From JAJVHZ01 sp041395385 (GTDB lineage Bacteria > Pseudomonadota > Gammaproteobacteria > JAJPIJ01): DNA of 64,000 bases. The position numbers and the translations under genes were made by a program. Positions 40,124 to 52,302 of the stretch are shown here, in pieces. The notes under the pieces were generated by a model. The model was not told where the DNA came from. It did not search any database and saw only the letters and a program-made list of their open reading frames with translations. Location of the stretch: positions 186,001 through 250,000 of the forward strand of contig JAWLAN010000007.1 in NCBI GenBank assembly GCA_041395385.1. Reading direction: 5' to 3'. Each line of letters opens with the position of its first letter. The first letter of the stretch is position 1.

Positions 40124-40537
40124 TCACTGCGCGGGCGTACCGGGCTCCTTGATCTGCGCGGCGTACTTGGCCTGCACCTCGCCGACCTTCTGCAGGATCT
40201 CCGCCTGCATCATGAGCTGCAGCTTCTCGTTGCCCGGCGGCAGCTTGGGGATGTGGATCATGCGATCCATCATTCCCCCGCCCATCATTCCGCCGCCGCC
40301 CATCATTCCGCCGCCGCCCATCATCTTGCAGCGCTTCATGCCACCGCCCCGCATGCCCTGCATCGTGCCCGGCCCCATCCCGCCGGCGGCGCCGACATCG
40401 TCGGCGGCAGGCTCGCCCTGTTGCACCTGCGCCTCGGGTTGATGGCTTTCGTGTTCGTCCTCCTGCGCGGCGACGTAGCTGCCAGCGACCAACAGGCTGG
40501 CGGCGATCCCGACCAGTATGCCTCGTGAGTCAATCAT
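40124..40537 (-). CDS. Secreted Met/Gly-rich protein
   Basis: A 137-residue exported protein. A signal peptide covers residues 1-24 and a glycine-methionine stretch near residues 52-92 (GGGMMGGGGMMGGGMM) is followed by a helical tail. Methionine clusters of this kind bind Cu(I) or Ag(I) in known periplasmic proteins; metal binding is inferred here. It has an AGGAGG ribosome site. It lies beside the His-rich protein. Confidence 0.72.
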   Translation of the reverse strand: MIDSRGILVGIAASLLVAGSYVAAQEDEHESHQPEAQVQQGEPAADDVGAAGGMGPGTMQGMRGGGMKRCKMMGGGGMMGGGGMMGGGMMDRMIHIPKLPPGNEKLQLMMQAEILQKVGEVQAKYAAQIKEPGTPAQ

Positions 40538-40913
40538 GGTGCCTCCTCGATGACATGGATCTCCACACCCTCGATGTGCCGGCGGTGTCGCCGGCGGATG
40601 CGGGATTCATTTAACGCCCGTTTCCGCACCGCCGGCAATGGCCCGGATCAAGTTGCAGGGGGCCCGGGGTGCGCACGGCGGCCCGGAGGCGACGCCAGCC
40701 GCGCGTCGGGCCCGGGAAGCTGAACGGTGCCGTAACGGCGCGGGCCGGTTGGCGCACATTCGGTGACAGTCGGCACACAACTCCCGCGGATCGCCTCCCG
40801 TGCCGGGGTGTCAAAAAAGACGGATGGGGCCATGCGCGCACCGACGCACGCGAAAACCTGACGCGCAACGTCGCCTTCTACGAAGCGAAACGCCAACGAG
40901 AGGAGGGTTGCAT
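40538..40913. other. Divergent intergenic region
   Basis: About 375 bases between the Met-rich gene (minus) and the rlpA-like gene (plus). It must hold both promoters. A GC-rich imperfect hairpin occurs near 40578-40600; no clear -35/-10 pair or further gene is seen. Confidence 0.5.
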
Positions 40914-41399
40914 ATGCACACCATCGCCTGCGAAGCATTCGATCCCCGGAGGAAGGTGCCTTTGCGCGCCCTTGCGGAGTGTGGCGTGCTCGCCGTCGCA
41001 TGCGCGGCCGTGCTGACGGCCTCGGCGCTGACGATGACGCTCAAATCCGCCAGCGCGACGGCGACGCCGGCAGCGGCAGAGCAGGTCGGGACTGCGTCCT
41101 GGTACGGCCCGCGCTTCCACGGCCGGCAGACGGCCAACGGCGAGATATTCAATCAGCATGCGCTGACGGCGGCGCATCGCACCCTGCCGCTCGGCACCAT
41201 CGCCGATGTCATCAACGTCGAGAACGGCAAATCCGTGCGCGTCCGGATCAATGACCGCGGACCGTATGTCGGCGCGCGTGTCATCGACCTGTCGCGGGCC
41301 GCGGCGCGGCGGCTCGACATGATCGATCAGGGTCTCGCCAAGGTCCGGGTGAAGGTGGTGGCCAGGGCGCCATCGGCCGGCGCGACCGCGATGAGATAG
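40914..41399 (+). CDS. RlpA-like septal-ring lytic transglycosylase domain protein
   Basis: A 161-residue envelope protein. A hydrophobic segment near residues 23-42 (VLAVACAAVLTASALTM) leads to a double-psi beta-barrel domain with the RlpA motifs GTASWYGPRFHGRQTANGE and VRINDRGPYVGARVIDLSRA. The catalytic Asp of NDRGPY and the glutamate region are kept. RlpA cleaves glycan strands lacking peptides. There is no C-terminal SPOR domain, so septum targeting is unlikely. AGAGGAGGG precedes the ATG. Confidence 0.88.
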   Translation: MHTIACEAFDPRRKVPLRALAECGVLAVACAAVLTASALTMTLKSASATATPAAAEQVGTASWYGPRFHGRQTANGEIFNQHALTAAHRTLPLGTIADVINVENGKSVRVRINDRGPYVGARVIDLSRAAARRLDMIDQGLAKVRVKVVARAPSAGATAMR

Positions 41400-41439
41400 C
41401 TGCCGGGAGCGAGTCCGGCCCTGGCGGTGCCAGGACCGG

Positions 41440-43035
41440 CTACTGGAGGCCGGCCCGCTCCGCCAGCCAGCGGTAACGGCGCAGCAATGCGGGGTCAACG
41501 TACATCTCGCGGATCGCTGGCGTGCACCCCGCGGTGATCTGCAAGACCTCCTCCCTCGCGGTCTGCGCCTTCGCGGTGTTACCGAGATCGGTGTAGATGA
41601 GGCAGAGAAAGACCTGGTTGCAGAGGAAATCGAAAGCAAGTTCCCGGCCGCGCTCCAGCGCGGCAATCGCCTTGTCATAGTCCTCCAGCACGAAATAGCA
41701 CTGCCCGAGCGCCCACTGGAAGAAAGTCGACGGGTGCGGACTCAGCCGCATGCCTTTTTCGACAGTGCGCAGGGCCTCTTCCGCGCGTCCGGTCGCGGCG
41801 AGGCTGATGCCGAGGAAGACATGGGCGTCGGCACCGTTGGGATCCAGAGCCACCGCCGCTTTGCCTGCAGTGACAGCCGCATCCCCTTGCTTGCGCCAGA
41901 GCTGGACCCAACCCAGCATGGACTGAGCGAGCGGCAGGTGTTCGTCGAGCCTGACGGCCGTGGTCGCAGACTCGAATGCCTTTTCGAGGGTCGAGACCTG
42001 TGTGCGGTACTGACACCACCACCGGCAGCTGAGAACGCGAGCGAGCCACGCATGGGCCGAGGCATAGGCGGGGTCGAGTTCGATTGCCCGCGTGAACAGT
42101 TGACGAGCCTCTTCCTCCGACTCGTATGTGTATACCCAGAAGCGCTCCAGACCGCGAAGCAGGATCTCGTGCGCGGCGAGGTTGGCGGTGCCGCCGCGGC
42201 CCAGGCGCGCGGCCTCGTGGGGAGTGAGCTTGATTCTCAGTGCCTGCACGACGTTCCTGCTGACATCGTCCTCGATGGCGAAGAGATCGCCCATCTCGCG
42301 GTCATAACGCTCTGCCCATATGGTCGCGTCGGTCTCACTGTCGATGACGCGGGCAGCGATGCGCAGTCGCTGAGCCGATCGCTGCACGCTGCCGAGGATT
42401 AGGTATCGAACCCTGAAACGCCGCGCAATCTCCGCCAGTGGCATGTCGCTGTCGCGATACGCAAACGAGGATTGCCGGCATACGATGACCAAACCGGAGA
42501 CCTTCGAGAGGTCGGTAATCAACGTGTCGGTGAGGCCGTCGGCGAGGTAGTCGTGCGCTTGATCCTCGCCGACGTTGCGGAACGGCAGCACTGCGAGGCT
42601 CGGCTTGACGGTCGTGGCAACGGAGCCGGTGTCCGCTGCCGTGCCGGAAGCGCGCGCGATGGACGCTGTCGTTGGCGCAGGACGGAACTCGAACTCCGGC
42701 GTGTACGAACCCTTCGGCAGGGTGATGACGACGGGATCGCCCAGGCCCTGCTCGCTGTAGTACTCGCGCAGGCGATCCCGTAGCCGGCCGGCCTCCACCC
42801 GCACGACCGGGTCGAGGACCGGATCGAAGGACGGCGGCTTTTCGAACACTTCCAGTCCGATGCGGTAGCCCTTCAGGTGTCCGCCGCGACTGGCGAGTGT
42901 CTCGCTGACGATGAACTCGAGAAAACGGCGACGCCGCGGTGACTGCGCAAAGGAGTCACTCGCCAGCACATTGTCGAGTTCGAGGAGAACGGCGGCGCGC
43001 TCGTCGGCATTCCAGGCTCGTTTCCTGACATCCAT
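41440..43035 (-). CDS. TPR-containing TolB/FlgO-like signalling protein
   Basis: A 531-residue protein. The N-terminal ~110 residues carry a helical domain (RRRRFLEFIVSETLASRGG, VRVEAGRLRDRL), followed by the segment SLAVLPFRNVGEDQAHDYLA near 145, which is common in adenylate-cyclase-like and CadC-like regulators, and then TPR repeats at about 300-510. No cyclase catalytic domain or clear DNA-binding signature is visible. Homologues are annotated variously as TPR, adenylate cyclase or invasion regulator. Function is uncertain. Confidence 0.75.
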   Translation of the reverse strand: MDVRKRAWNADERAAVLLELDNVLASDSFAQSPRRRRFLEFIVSETLASRGGHLKGYRIGLEVFEKPPSFDPVLDPVVRVEAGRLRDRLREYYSEQGLGDPVVITLPKGSYTPEFEFRPAPTTASIARASGTAADTGSVATTVKPSLAVLPFRNVGEDQAHDYLADGLTDTLITDLSKVSGLVIVCRQSSFAYRDSDMPLAEIARRFRVRYLILGSVQRSAQRLRIAARVIDSETDATIWAERYDREMGDLFAIEDDVSRNVVQALRIKLTPHEAARLGRGGTANLAAHEILLRGLERFWVYTYESEEEARQLFTRAIELDPAYASAHAWLARVLSCRWWCQYRTQVSTLEKAFESATTAVRLDEHLPLAQSMLGWVQLWRKQGDAAVTAGKAAVALDPNGADAHVFLGISLAATGRAEEALRTVEKGMRLSPHPSTFFQWALGQCYFVLEDYDKAIAALERGRELAFDFLCNQVFLCLIYTDLGNTAKAQTAREEVLQITAGCTPAIREMYVDPALLRRYRWLAERAGLQ

Positions 43036-43220
43036 GGGCAGCCCCCCTGGCCGACGCCGTCGTCTGGGACTGGTGCCGTCCGCCGGCCGGACATGCGGTT
43101 ACTGTTACATACTAGGCCGGCCATAGTCCCGATGCCACTATCAGCTGCAAGGGATCAGCGTGCGCGTTTCGCGCACGTACCCGACATCGAAACGCGGCAG
43201 AGAACGACCGGGAGGCAGTC

Positions 43221-43721
43221 ATGAATCGTCATCGAGCATACCGTGGTGGACGCGCCGGGGTGTTGCTGGCGGCATTTGCGCTGGGCTTTTGCGGTGCGGC
43301 AGTGGCGGGAGAGAAGGGCAAGTTCAAGGGGCACGCGGCCCTGGTCGTGACGAAGAACGAGACGATCAAGGTCAAGGAACAGCCGGAGCACGTCATCTAT
43401 CAGATGCAGGAGGACGGCGTGATGTTCAACGACGCCGGCAGCGGTCTGCTCGACAAGGCGCGCTACCAGGTGATCTACATGTCGGATTCCGGCGGGATGG
43501 TCTCCGGCGGCTACAAGACCTTCACCATGGCGGACGGATCGAAGGTGTACGCGAAGTTCGCGGACACGGAGGCCAATCCTCCGGTCTACAAGGGGACCTG
43601 GGAGTTCACGGGCGGCAGCGGCAAGTATGCCGGGATCAAGGGCAAGGGAGTCTGGACGTACACCAGCGTCGCTGACGGCGTTGCCTGGGACGTGTTCGAA
43701 GGGGACTACGAAATGCCCTAA
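43221..43721 (+). CDS. Exported beta-rich protein of unknown function
   Basis: A 166-residue protein with a Sec signal peptide (residues 1-29, ending AAVAG) and a beta-rich body with the repeated pattern YKGTWEFTGGSGKYAGIKGKG. The body loosely resembles DUF3224/allene-oxide-cyclase-like barrels. It is transcribed away from the TPR gene, 185 bases apart, and ends before a strong hairpin. I do not recognise a specific function. Confidence 0.7.
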   Translation: MNRHRAYRGGRAGVLLAAFALGFCGAAVAGEKGKFKGHAALVVTKNETIKVKEQPEHVIYQMQEDGVMFNDAGSGLLDKARYQVIYMSDSGGMVSGGYKTFTMADGSKVYAKFADTEANPPVYKGTWEFTGGSGKYAGIKGKGVWTYTSVADGVAWDVFEGDYEMP

Positions 43722-43778
43722 CCGGGCTGCCAGGCTGGCGAGGGCCGCCGGCGAGGCGCGTGCAGCTCTGGATGACGA

Positions 43779-43808
43779 ATCCCTGCCGGACACGGCGCCG
43801 GCAGGGAT
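43779..43808. terminator. Bidirectional hairpin
   Basis: An 11-base perfect stem (43779-43789 and 43798-43808) with outer TGAC/GTCA extension lies between the convergent secreted-protein and metH genes. The loop is eight bases. No T-run follows. Confidence 0.65.
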
Positions 43809-43824
43809 GTCATGAAGTGGCTTT

Positions 43825-47637
<3,813 letters not shown>

Positions 47638-47736
47638 GATGAGGTATCGGTTGGTGCCCGGTCGCAGCGGCGGGATCGGAGTCCTGGAGCCGGCCGGCCA
47701 TTCTACATGCGCGGCCTGCGTCGCAGAAGGGCGAAA

Positions 47737-47758
47737 CGGCCGCCCGAGGGAGCGGCCG
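47737..47758 (-). terminator. Hairpin terminator after the LpxB-N gene
   Basis: A 7-base perfect stem, CGGCCGC/GCGGCCG, with an 8-base loop follows the lpxB-N-like stop by a few bases and is followed on the minus strand by TTTCG. It could end the transcript before metH. Confidence 0.5.
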
Positions 47759-47763
47759 CCCGG

Positions 47764-48099
47764 TCAGGCCTCGCGGCGGCTCTCTCGCGCGATGAGCTGC
47801 AGGTTGCGAAGGTAGATGAAGCAGCCGAGCAGCTGGCCGACGATGAAGACCGGATCGGCGCGATGAAAGGCGTAGGCGAGCAGTATGAGGCTGCCGCCGA
47901 TGCTGAAGTACCAGAACGCGGTGGGGATGACGCTGCGCCGCGCCTTCTCGCTGGCCAGCCATTGCAGCAGGAACCGGCAGAAGAACAGCGTCTGGCCGAC
48001 GAAGCCGATCGCGATCCAGGTGATCTCGTGTCCGGTGAGCAGGTTTCCACACTTGTCGTGCAGCAGTCCCAGCACACCCAGAAGGTCGTTGATGTTCAT
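47764..48099 (-). CDS. Lipid-A-biosynthesis N-terminal-domain membrane protein
   Basis: A 111-residue inner-membrane protein with three helices and the LpxB_N/lipid A synthesis N-terminal domain pattern (WIAIGFVGQTLFFCRFLLQW; PTAFWYFSIGGSLILLAYAF). Such small proteins commonly sit after a GT2 gene and are thought to help move or modify lipid-linked sugars. Its ATG overlaps the stop of the upstream GT2 gene (ATGA). It starts behind GGAG. Confidence 0.88.
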   Translation of the reverse strand: MNINDLLGVLGLLHDKCGNLLTGHEITWIAIGFVGQTLFFCRFLLQWLASEKARRSVIPTAFWYFSIGGSLILLAYAFHRADPVFIVGQLLGCFIYLRNLQLIARESRREA

Positions 48100-48860
48100 C
48101 GGTTCTCCATCTCGTCGCTGACTACCACCTTGCCGCGGCGCTGCAGCCACATCACGCCGATCAGATCGACGATGCCCACCCACAGGCGGTTGTGCACGCC
48201 GTACTTCGACCTGCCGCGCGTGCGCGGGCGATGGCGCACGTCCATGCTGGTGACCTTCGCGCCTTCGCGGCGCGCCAGCGCCGGCAGGAACCGATGCATG
48301 TGATCGAACCACGGCAGGCGCAGGAACAGCTCGCGGCGGAAGACCTTCAGCCCGCAGCCGGTGTCGAGGGTGTCGTCGCGCAGCAGGCGCCGGCGCACGC
48401 CGTTGGCGATGCGCGAGGAGATGCGCTTCAGCCAGGAGTCCTGGCGGCGCCGGCGACGGCCGCAGACCATGGCGACCTCGTGGTTGGCCGGCTCCCGCAG
48501 CGCCGCCAGCAGCGGCGGGATGTCGGCCGGGTCGTTCTGGCCATCGCCGTCGAGGGTCGCGATCCAGGGGTAGGCGGCCGCCGTGATGCCGGTGCGCATG
48601 GCCGCGCTCTGCCCGGAGCGGTCCCGGTGCCGCAGCACGCGCAGCCTGCCCCCGTGCTGCCGCCGTGCCCGGGCGAGCACCGCGGGGGTGTTGTCCGCGC
48701 TGCCGTCGTCGACGACGACGACCTCGAAATCCCGCACCGGGGCGAGCGCGGCGAAGACCTCGGTCAGCAGCTCACCGATGGCCTCCTCCTCGTTGTACAC
48801 GGGTATGACGACGGTGACGCCGTTGGCCGGGGCGTTCACGTCCGACGCAGTGGCATTCAT
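48096..48860 (-). CDS. GT2 glycosyltransferase (polyprenyl-phosphate type)
   Basis: A 254-residue GT-A glycosyltransferase. The N-terminus reads VTVVIPVYNEEEAI, followed by VVVVDDGSAD and ATLDGDGQNDPADIP with the DxD metal-binding region. It resembles dolichyl- or undecaprenyl-phosphate mannosyl/glucosyl transferases such as ArnC. With the coupled LpxB-N protein it suggests lipid A or lipid-linked sugar modification; the sugar cannot be told from sequence. Confidence 0.9.
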   Translation of the reverse strand: MNATASDVNAPANGVTVVIPVYNEEEAIGELLTEVFAALAPVRDFEVVVVDDGSADNTPAVLARARRQHGGRLRVLRHRDRSGQSAAMRTGITAAAYPWIATLDGDGQNDPADIPPLLAALREPANHEVAMVCGRRRRRQDSWLKRISSRIANGVRRRLLRDDTLDTGCGLKVFRRELFLRLPWFDHMHRFLPALARREGAKVTSMDVRHRPRTRGRSKYGVHNRLWVGIVDLIGVMWLQRRGKVVVSDEMENR

Positions 48861-49088
48861 GCAGGGCGATGTCTTGGTCAGGAAAAGCGGCGGGTGGCAC
48901 GCGCCATTCTAACGGCAAAAGCGGCTTCCCGCGCGCCCGCGTCGAGCGTTGCCAGCGGCTTGCGGAAGGATGTACTGTACCGGACGGGCCGGGGCCCATC
49001 GCGTCGCGTGGCGCGAGCCGCGGCCGGGAGGCCGAATTCCCCGGCCGCGCGCGTCCTGCGCGGGCGGCGGGACCACCGTGCTGCAAAC

Positions 49089-50192
49089 GTGATACTCCGA
49101 CGCTACCTTTTCCGCGAGATAGGCATCACCTTCGCCGGCGTGTTCATGCTGGTGGTGATGATCTTCATCAGCCTGAGGATGGTCGACTACCTCGCCCAGG
49201 CCGCCGCCGGCCGCCTGCCGGTGGGAGCCGTGCTGAGCCTGGTGGGGCTGGTGATCGTCAGTTATCTCGCGGGGCTCATCCCCATATGCCTGCTTCCGGC
49301 CATCATGCTGTCGGTGGGGCGCATGCAGCGCGACAACGAGATCACCGCCATGGCCGGCGCCGGCATCGGCGGCCGGTTCCTGCACCGGAACGTGGCCGCG
49401 TTCACCAGCGTGTTCGTCTTCGCCGTGGCCTCATGCTCGCTGTTCTTCGGACCGTGGGCCACGCGGGAGATGCGCAGCCTGAAGGTGCGGGCGGAGCAGG
49501 AATCCGACATCACCGGCGTGACGCCCGGGCGCTTCAAGGAGTTCAGCGAGGGCGATCGGGTGCTGTTCGTCCGCAACCTGTCGCCGGACAAGCAGCGCAT
49601 GGAGGAGGTGTTCCTGCAGGAGCGGGACCGGGACGCGATGAGCGTGCTGGCCGCCGACAGCGCGGCGCTCGCGATCGAGGACGAGACCGGCCATCGCTTC
49701 GCGCTGTTCCACAACGGCAGCCGCTACAAGGGTGTGCCGGGGCAGGCGGATTTCGAGATCACGCATTACCAGACCCTCGGATGGCGCATCGACCAGGGCG
49801 CGCAGGGCGGGATCTCGGAGAATACCAAGAGCATGCCGACGCTGCGGCTGCTTGCCGCCGGCGACCCGGCCAGCGTCGCCGAGCTGCAGTGGCGCCTGTC
49901 GGTGCCGATACTCACGTTCCTGCTGTCGGTGTTCGCGGTATCGCTGCTGCGACTCGCGGGCAGGCACAACCGCTACGGGGCCCTGCTCATCGCCGTGCTG
50001 GTTTACTTCACCTACAGCAACCTGCTGGGGGTGGCGCGCACGCTCGTGAAGAAGGAGGAGATCCCCGGCGTGATCGGGCTGTGGTGGGTGCACCTGCTCG
50101 TCATCGGCGTGATCCTCCTGATGGAATTCCAGCCGCAGTGGACGCGCTGGCTGCGCACGTTGCGGCAGCCCCCGGCGGTGGCGCCGGCATGA
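49089..50192 (+). CDS. lptF: LPS export ABC transporter permease LptF
   Basis: A 367-residue permease of the LptF/LptG family. The N-terminus MILRRYLFREIGITFAGVFM is typical of LptF, with about six helices and a central periplasmic beta-jellyroll-type domain (residues ~140-260). It helps LptB drive lipopolysaccharide from the inner membrane. The GTG at 49089 is where the conserved N-terminus begins. No lptG follows; the next gene overlaps its stop and is unrelated. Confidence 0.9.
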   Translation: MILRRYLFREIGITFAGVFMLVVMIFISLRMVDYLAQAAAGRLPVGAVLSLVGLVIVSYLAGLIPICLLPAIMLSVGRMQRDNEITAMAGAGIGGRFLHRNVAAFTSVFVFAVASCSLFFGPWATREMRSLKVRAEQESDITGVTPGRFKEFSEGDRVLFVRNLSPDKQRMEEVFLQERDRDAMSVLAADSAALAIEDETGHRFALFHNGSRYKGVPGQADFEITHYQTLGWRIDQGAQGGISENTKSMPTLRLLAAGDPASVAELQWRLSVPILTFLLSVFAVSLLRLAGRHNRYGALLIAVLVYFTYSNLLGVARTLVKKEEIPGVIGLWWVHLLVIGVILLMEFQPQWTRWLRTLRQPPAVAPA

Positions 50193-50596
50193 GACCGCCG
50201 GCCCGTTGCGCAACCCGTGCCGCGGCGCCGGCATGGCAGGCGTGGCTCGCCATCGCGCTGCTGTGCTGGCTCGCGGTCCCGTGCGCCGCCGCCGGCGGAT
50301 CGCCGGCGCTCGCGCTGCCGGAGCATTGCCACGCGCCGCCGGGCGGCGATGACGGCGACGAGGCGCCGCCCGCCTACGCGGTCTGCCATCACTGTCTGTG
50401 CGCCGCCGCCATCCCCTCGCAGGAGGGTGCGCCCGCCGCGCTGCGCAACGACAGACCGCCATGGCCCACGCACGCCGCCGTCACGATGCGCCGCGCGGAG
50501 GCGGGCGCATACCGCCCGCTGCGCATCGACAAGCCTCGCGCCTTCGCTGTCCACCCACTGCAGACCACGCTCAAGCACCGCGCACTCCTGATCTGA
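50189..50596 (+). CDS. Small Cys/His-rich exported protein (DUF2946-like)
   Basis: A 135-residue protein whose ATG overlaps the lptF stop (ATGA). An N-terminal hydrophobic segment (LAIALLCWLAVPCAAA) could be a signal peptide and a Cys/His cluster follows (PEHCHAPP; AVCHHCLCAAA). This resembles DUF2946 proteins often seen beside copper genes. Assignment is moderate. The frame is supported by the coupled start and the next gene's copper context. Confidence 0.65.
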   Translation: MRPPARCATRAAAPAWQAWLAIALLCWLAVPCAAAGGSPALALPEHCHAPPGGDDGDEAPPAYAVCHHCLCAAAIPSQEGAPAALRNDRPPWPTHAAVTMRRAEAGAYRPLRIDKPRAFAVHPLQTTLKHRALLI

Positions 50597-50646
50597 TCCG
50601 CCCGCGGGGCAGCGGTAATCCCGTGTCCATCGTGGAGGATCTTCTC

Positions 50647-52290
50647 ATGTACGAAGTAACGAATCGTTGTGATGACCCGGCGTGCGGATCCCGGCGCGCA
50701 TTCTGGCCGAGGATGGCCGCCGTCGCCCTTCTGCCCGGAGCGTTGGCGGGGTGTGCGGGCGTCGCGCCCGAGGATGGCTTCGGGGCCGTGCAGCAGGGCG
50801 TGGCCGAGCGTGCCGGCGCCGAGGTGGTATGGCTGCGCAGCGCCACGGAACGCGCCGCGGTGTACGAGCGCGTCGATGCCATCCTGGCCCGGGATCGCCT
50901 GGGCATCGACGATGCGGTCCAGCTGGCGCTGCTCAACGACGCGGCGTTGCAGGCCCAGTTCGAAGAGCTCGGCGTCGCGCAGGCGGACGTCGTGCAGGCC
51001 GGGCTGCTCGAGAACCCGGTATTCGGCGCCGGCGTGAGATTCTCCGACGTCGAGGACACGGTGCCGAATGTCGATCTGAACATCGTCCAGAACCTGACCG
51101 CGCTGCTCACGCGCGGCGCGCGCCTGCGCATCGCCGACACCGAGTACGAGCGCGTGCGGCTGCAGATCGCCGACCGCATCCTGCGGCGCGTCGCGGAGGT
51201 GCAATCGGCCTACTACGAGCTGCTCGGCGCCCGCCAGATCGCCGACATGCGCGCCGCCGTCGAGGAGGCCGCCGTGGCCTCGCGCGCGCTGGCGGAGCGA
51301 TACTTCGCCGCCGGCAACCTCAGCGACCTCGACCTCGCCCGCGAGACCAGTGCGGCGGAGCTCGCGGTCGTGGCGCGGATGCGCGCCGAGGCCGAGGCCG
51401 CGAGCGCCGCGGCGCGCCTGCACCGTCTCATGGGACTGGCGGATCGGCCGCTTGCGTGGAAGATCGCCGACCGGCTGCCGGAGCTGCCGGGCGCGGATCC
51501 CGACGGGCACGAGCTGGAGCACAGGGCGCTCGCGGATCGCCTCGATCTCGCCGCCGCGCGCCAGCGCGCGCTATCCAGCGCGCAGGTGCTGGGCCTCTCG
51601 CAGCGCTGGCGATATCTCGGCAGCGTGGAGGCCGGCGTCGACGCGGAGCGGGAGTCCGACGAGGAGCGGCTGATCGGTCCGAGCGTCAGCCTCGAGCTGC
51701 CGCTGTTCGATCGTCACCAGGCGCAGATCGCGCGGCACGCCGCGCTCATGCGCCAGGCGCAGGCCGAGGCGGCCGCGCTGGAGCAGGGCGTGCGCAGCGA
51801 CGTGCGCGAGGGCGTGCAGCGGGTGCGGGCGCAGCGCGAGGTCGCCAGTCGTTACCTGCGGCAGGTCATCCCGGCCCACGAACGCATCGTGGAGATCGGC
51901 CAGCGTTACCAGAACTACATGCTGATCGGCGTGTTCGAGCTGCTGGCGGCGAGGCAGGCCGAGTACGACGTCTACCAGGGCTATCTCGAGGCGGTGCGCG
52001 ACTACTGGCTCGCGCGTGTCGGGCTGCAGCAGGCGGTGGGCGGCCGGCCGCTCGACGGCCCGCTGCCCGCGGGGGTCGTGGAGCTGCCAGAACCGCGGGC
52101 CGGCGCCGAGGGCATCCCGGCGCCTGGGGGCCACGGTCACGACGCCGCGACCGCAGGCGATCAGGCAGCGCACGCCGCACACGGCGGCGGCGGCGCCGGC
52201 ACCGGTGCGGCCGCGGAGGCGCGGACGAGCGCGGCCGCGCCGGACCAGCACGATCACAGTCATCACGAATCGCACGACGCGGGCAATTGA
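50647..52290 (+). CDS. TolC/CusC-family outer-membrane lipoprotein with His-rich tail
   Basis: A 547-residue outer-membrane efflux protein. A lipobox (LAGC, near residue 36) starts it, TolC-like helices follow (residues ~75-460), and the C-terminus ends in a Gly/His-rich stretch (PDQHDHSHHESH) that could bind copper. It resembles the TolC-family proteins next to multicopper oxidases in copper-resistance loci. GGAGG precedes ATG 50647. It has no inner-membrane pump partner in this cluster. Confidence 0.87.
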   Translation: MYEVTNRCDDPACGSRRAFWPRMAAVALLPGALAGCAGVAPEDGFGAVQQGVAERAGAEVVWLRSATERAAVYERVDAILARDRLGIDDAVQLALLNDAALQAQFEELGVAQADVVQAGLLENPVFGAGVRFSDVEDTVPNVDLNIVQNLTALLTRGARLRIADTEYERVRLQIADRILRRVAEVQSAYYELLGARQIADMRAAVEEAAVASRALAERYFAAGNLSDLDLARETSAAELAVVARMRAEAEAASAAARLHRLMGLADRPLAWKIADRLPELPGADPDGHELEHRALADRLDLAAARQRALSSAQVLGLSQRWRYLGSVEAGVDAERESDEERLIGPSVSLELPLFDRHQAQIARHAALMRQAQAEAAALEQGVRSDVREGVQRVRAQREVASRYLRQVIPAHERIVEIGQRYQNYMLIGVFELLAARQAEYDVYQGYLEAVRDYWLARVGLQQAVGGRPLDGPLPAGVVELPEPRAGAEGIPAPGGHGHDAATAGDQAAHAAHGGGGAGTGAAAEARTSAAAPDQHDHSHHESHDAGN

Positions 52291-52302
52291 GGAGGCCAGG
52301 CC

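Noticed and set aside
47638..47763. Riboswitch (cobalamin or SAM) upstream of metH
   Set aside because: Only 126 bases are available and no conserved box was seen; only the terminator-like hairpin is present.
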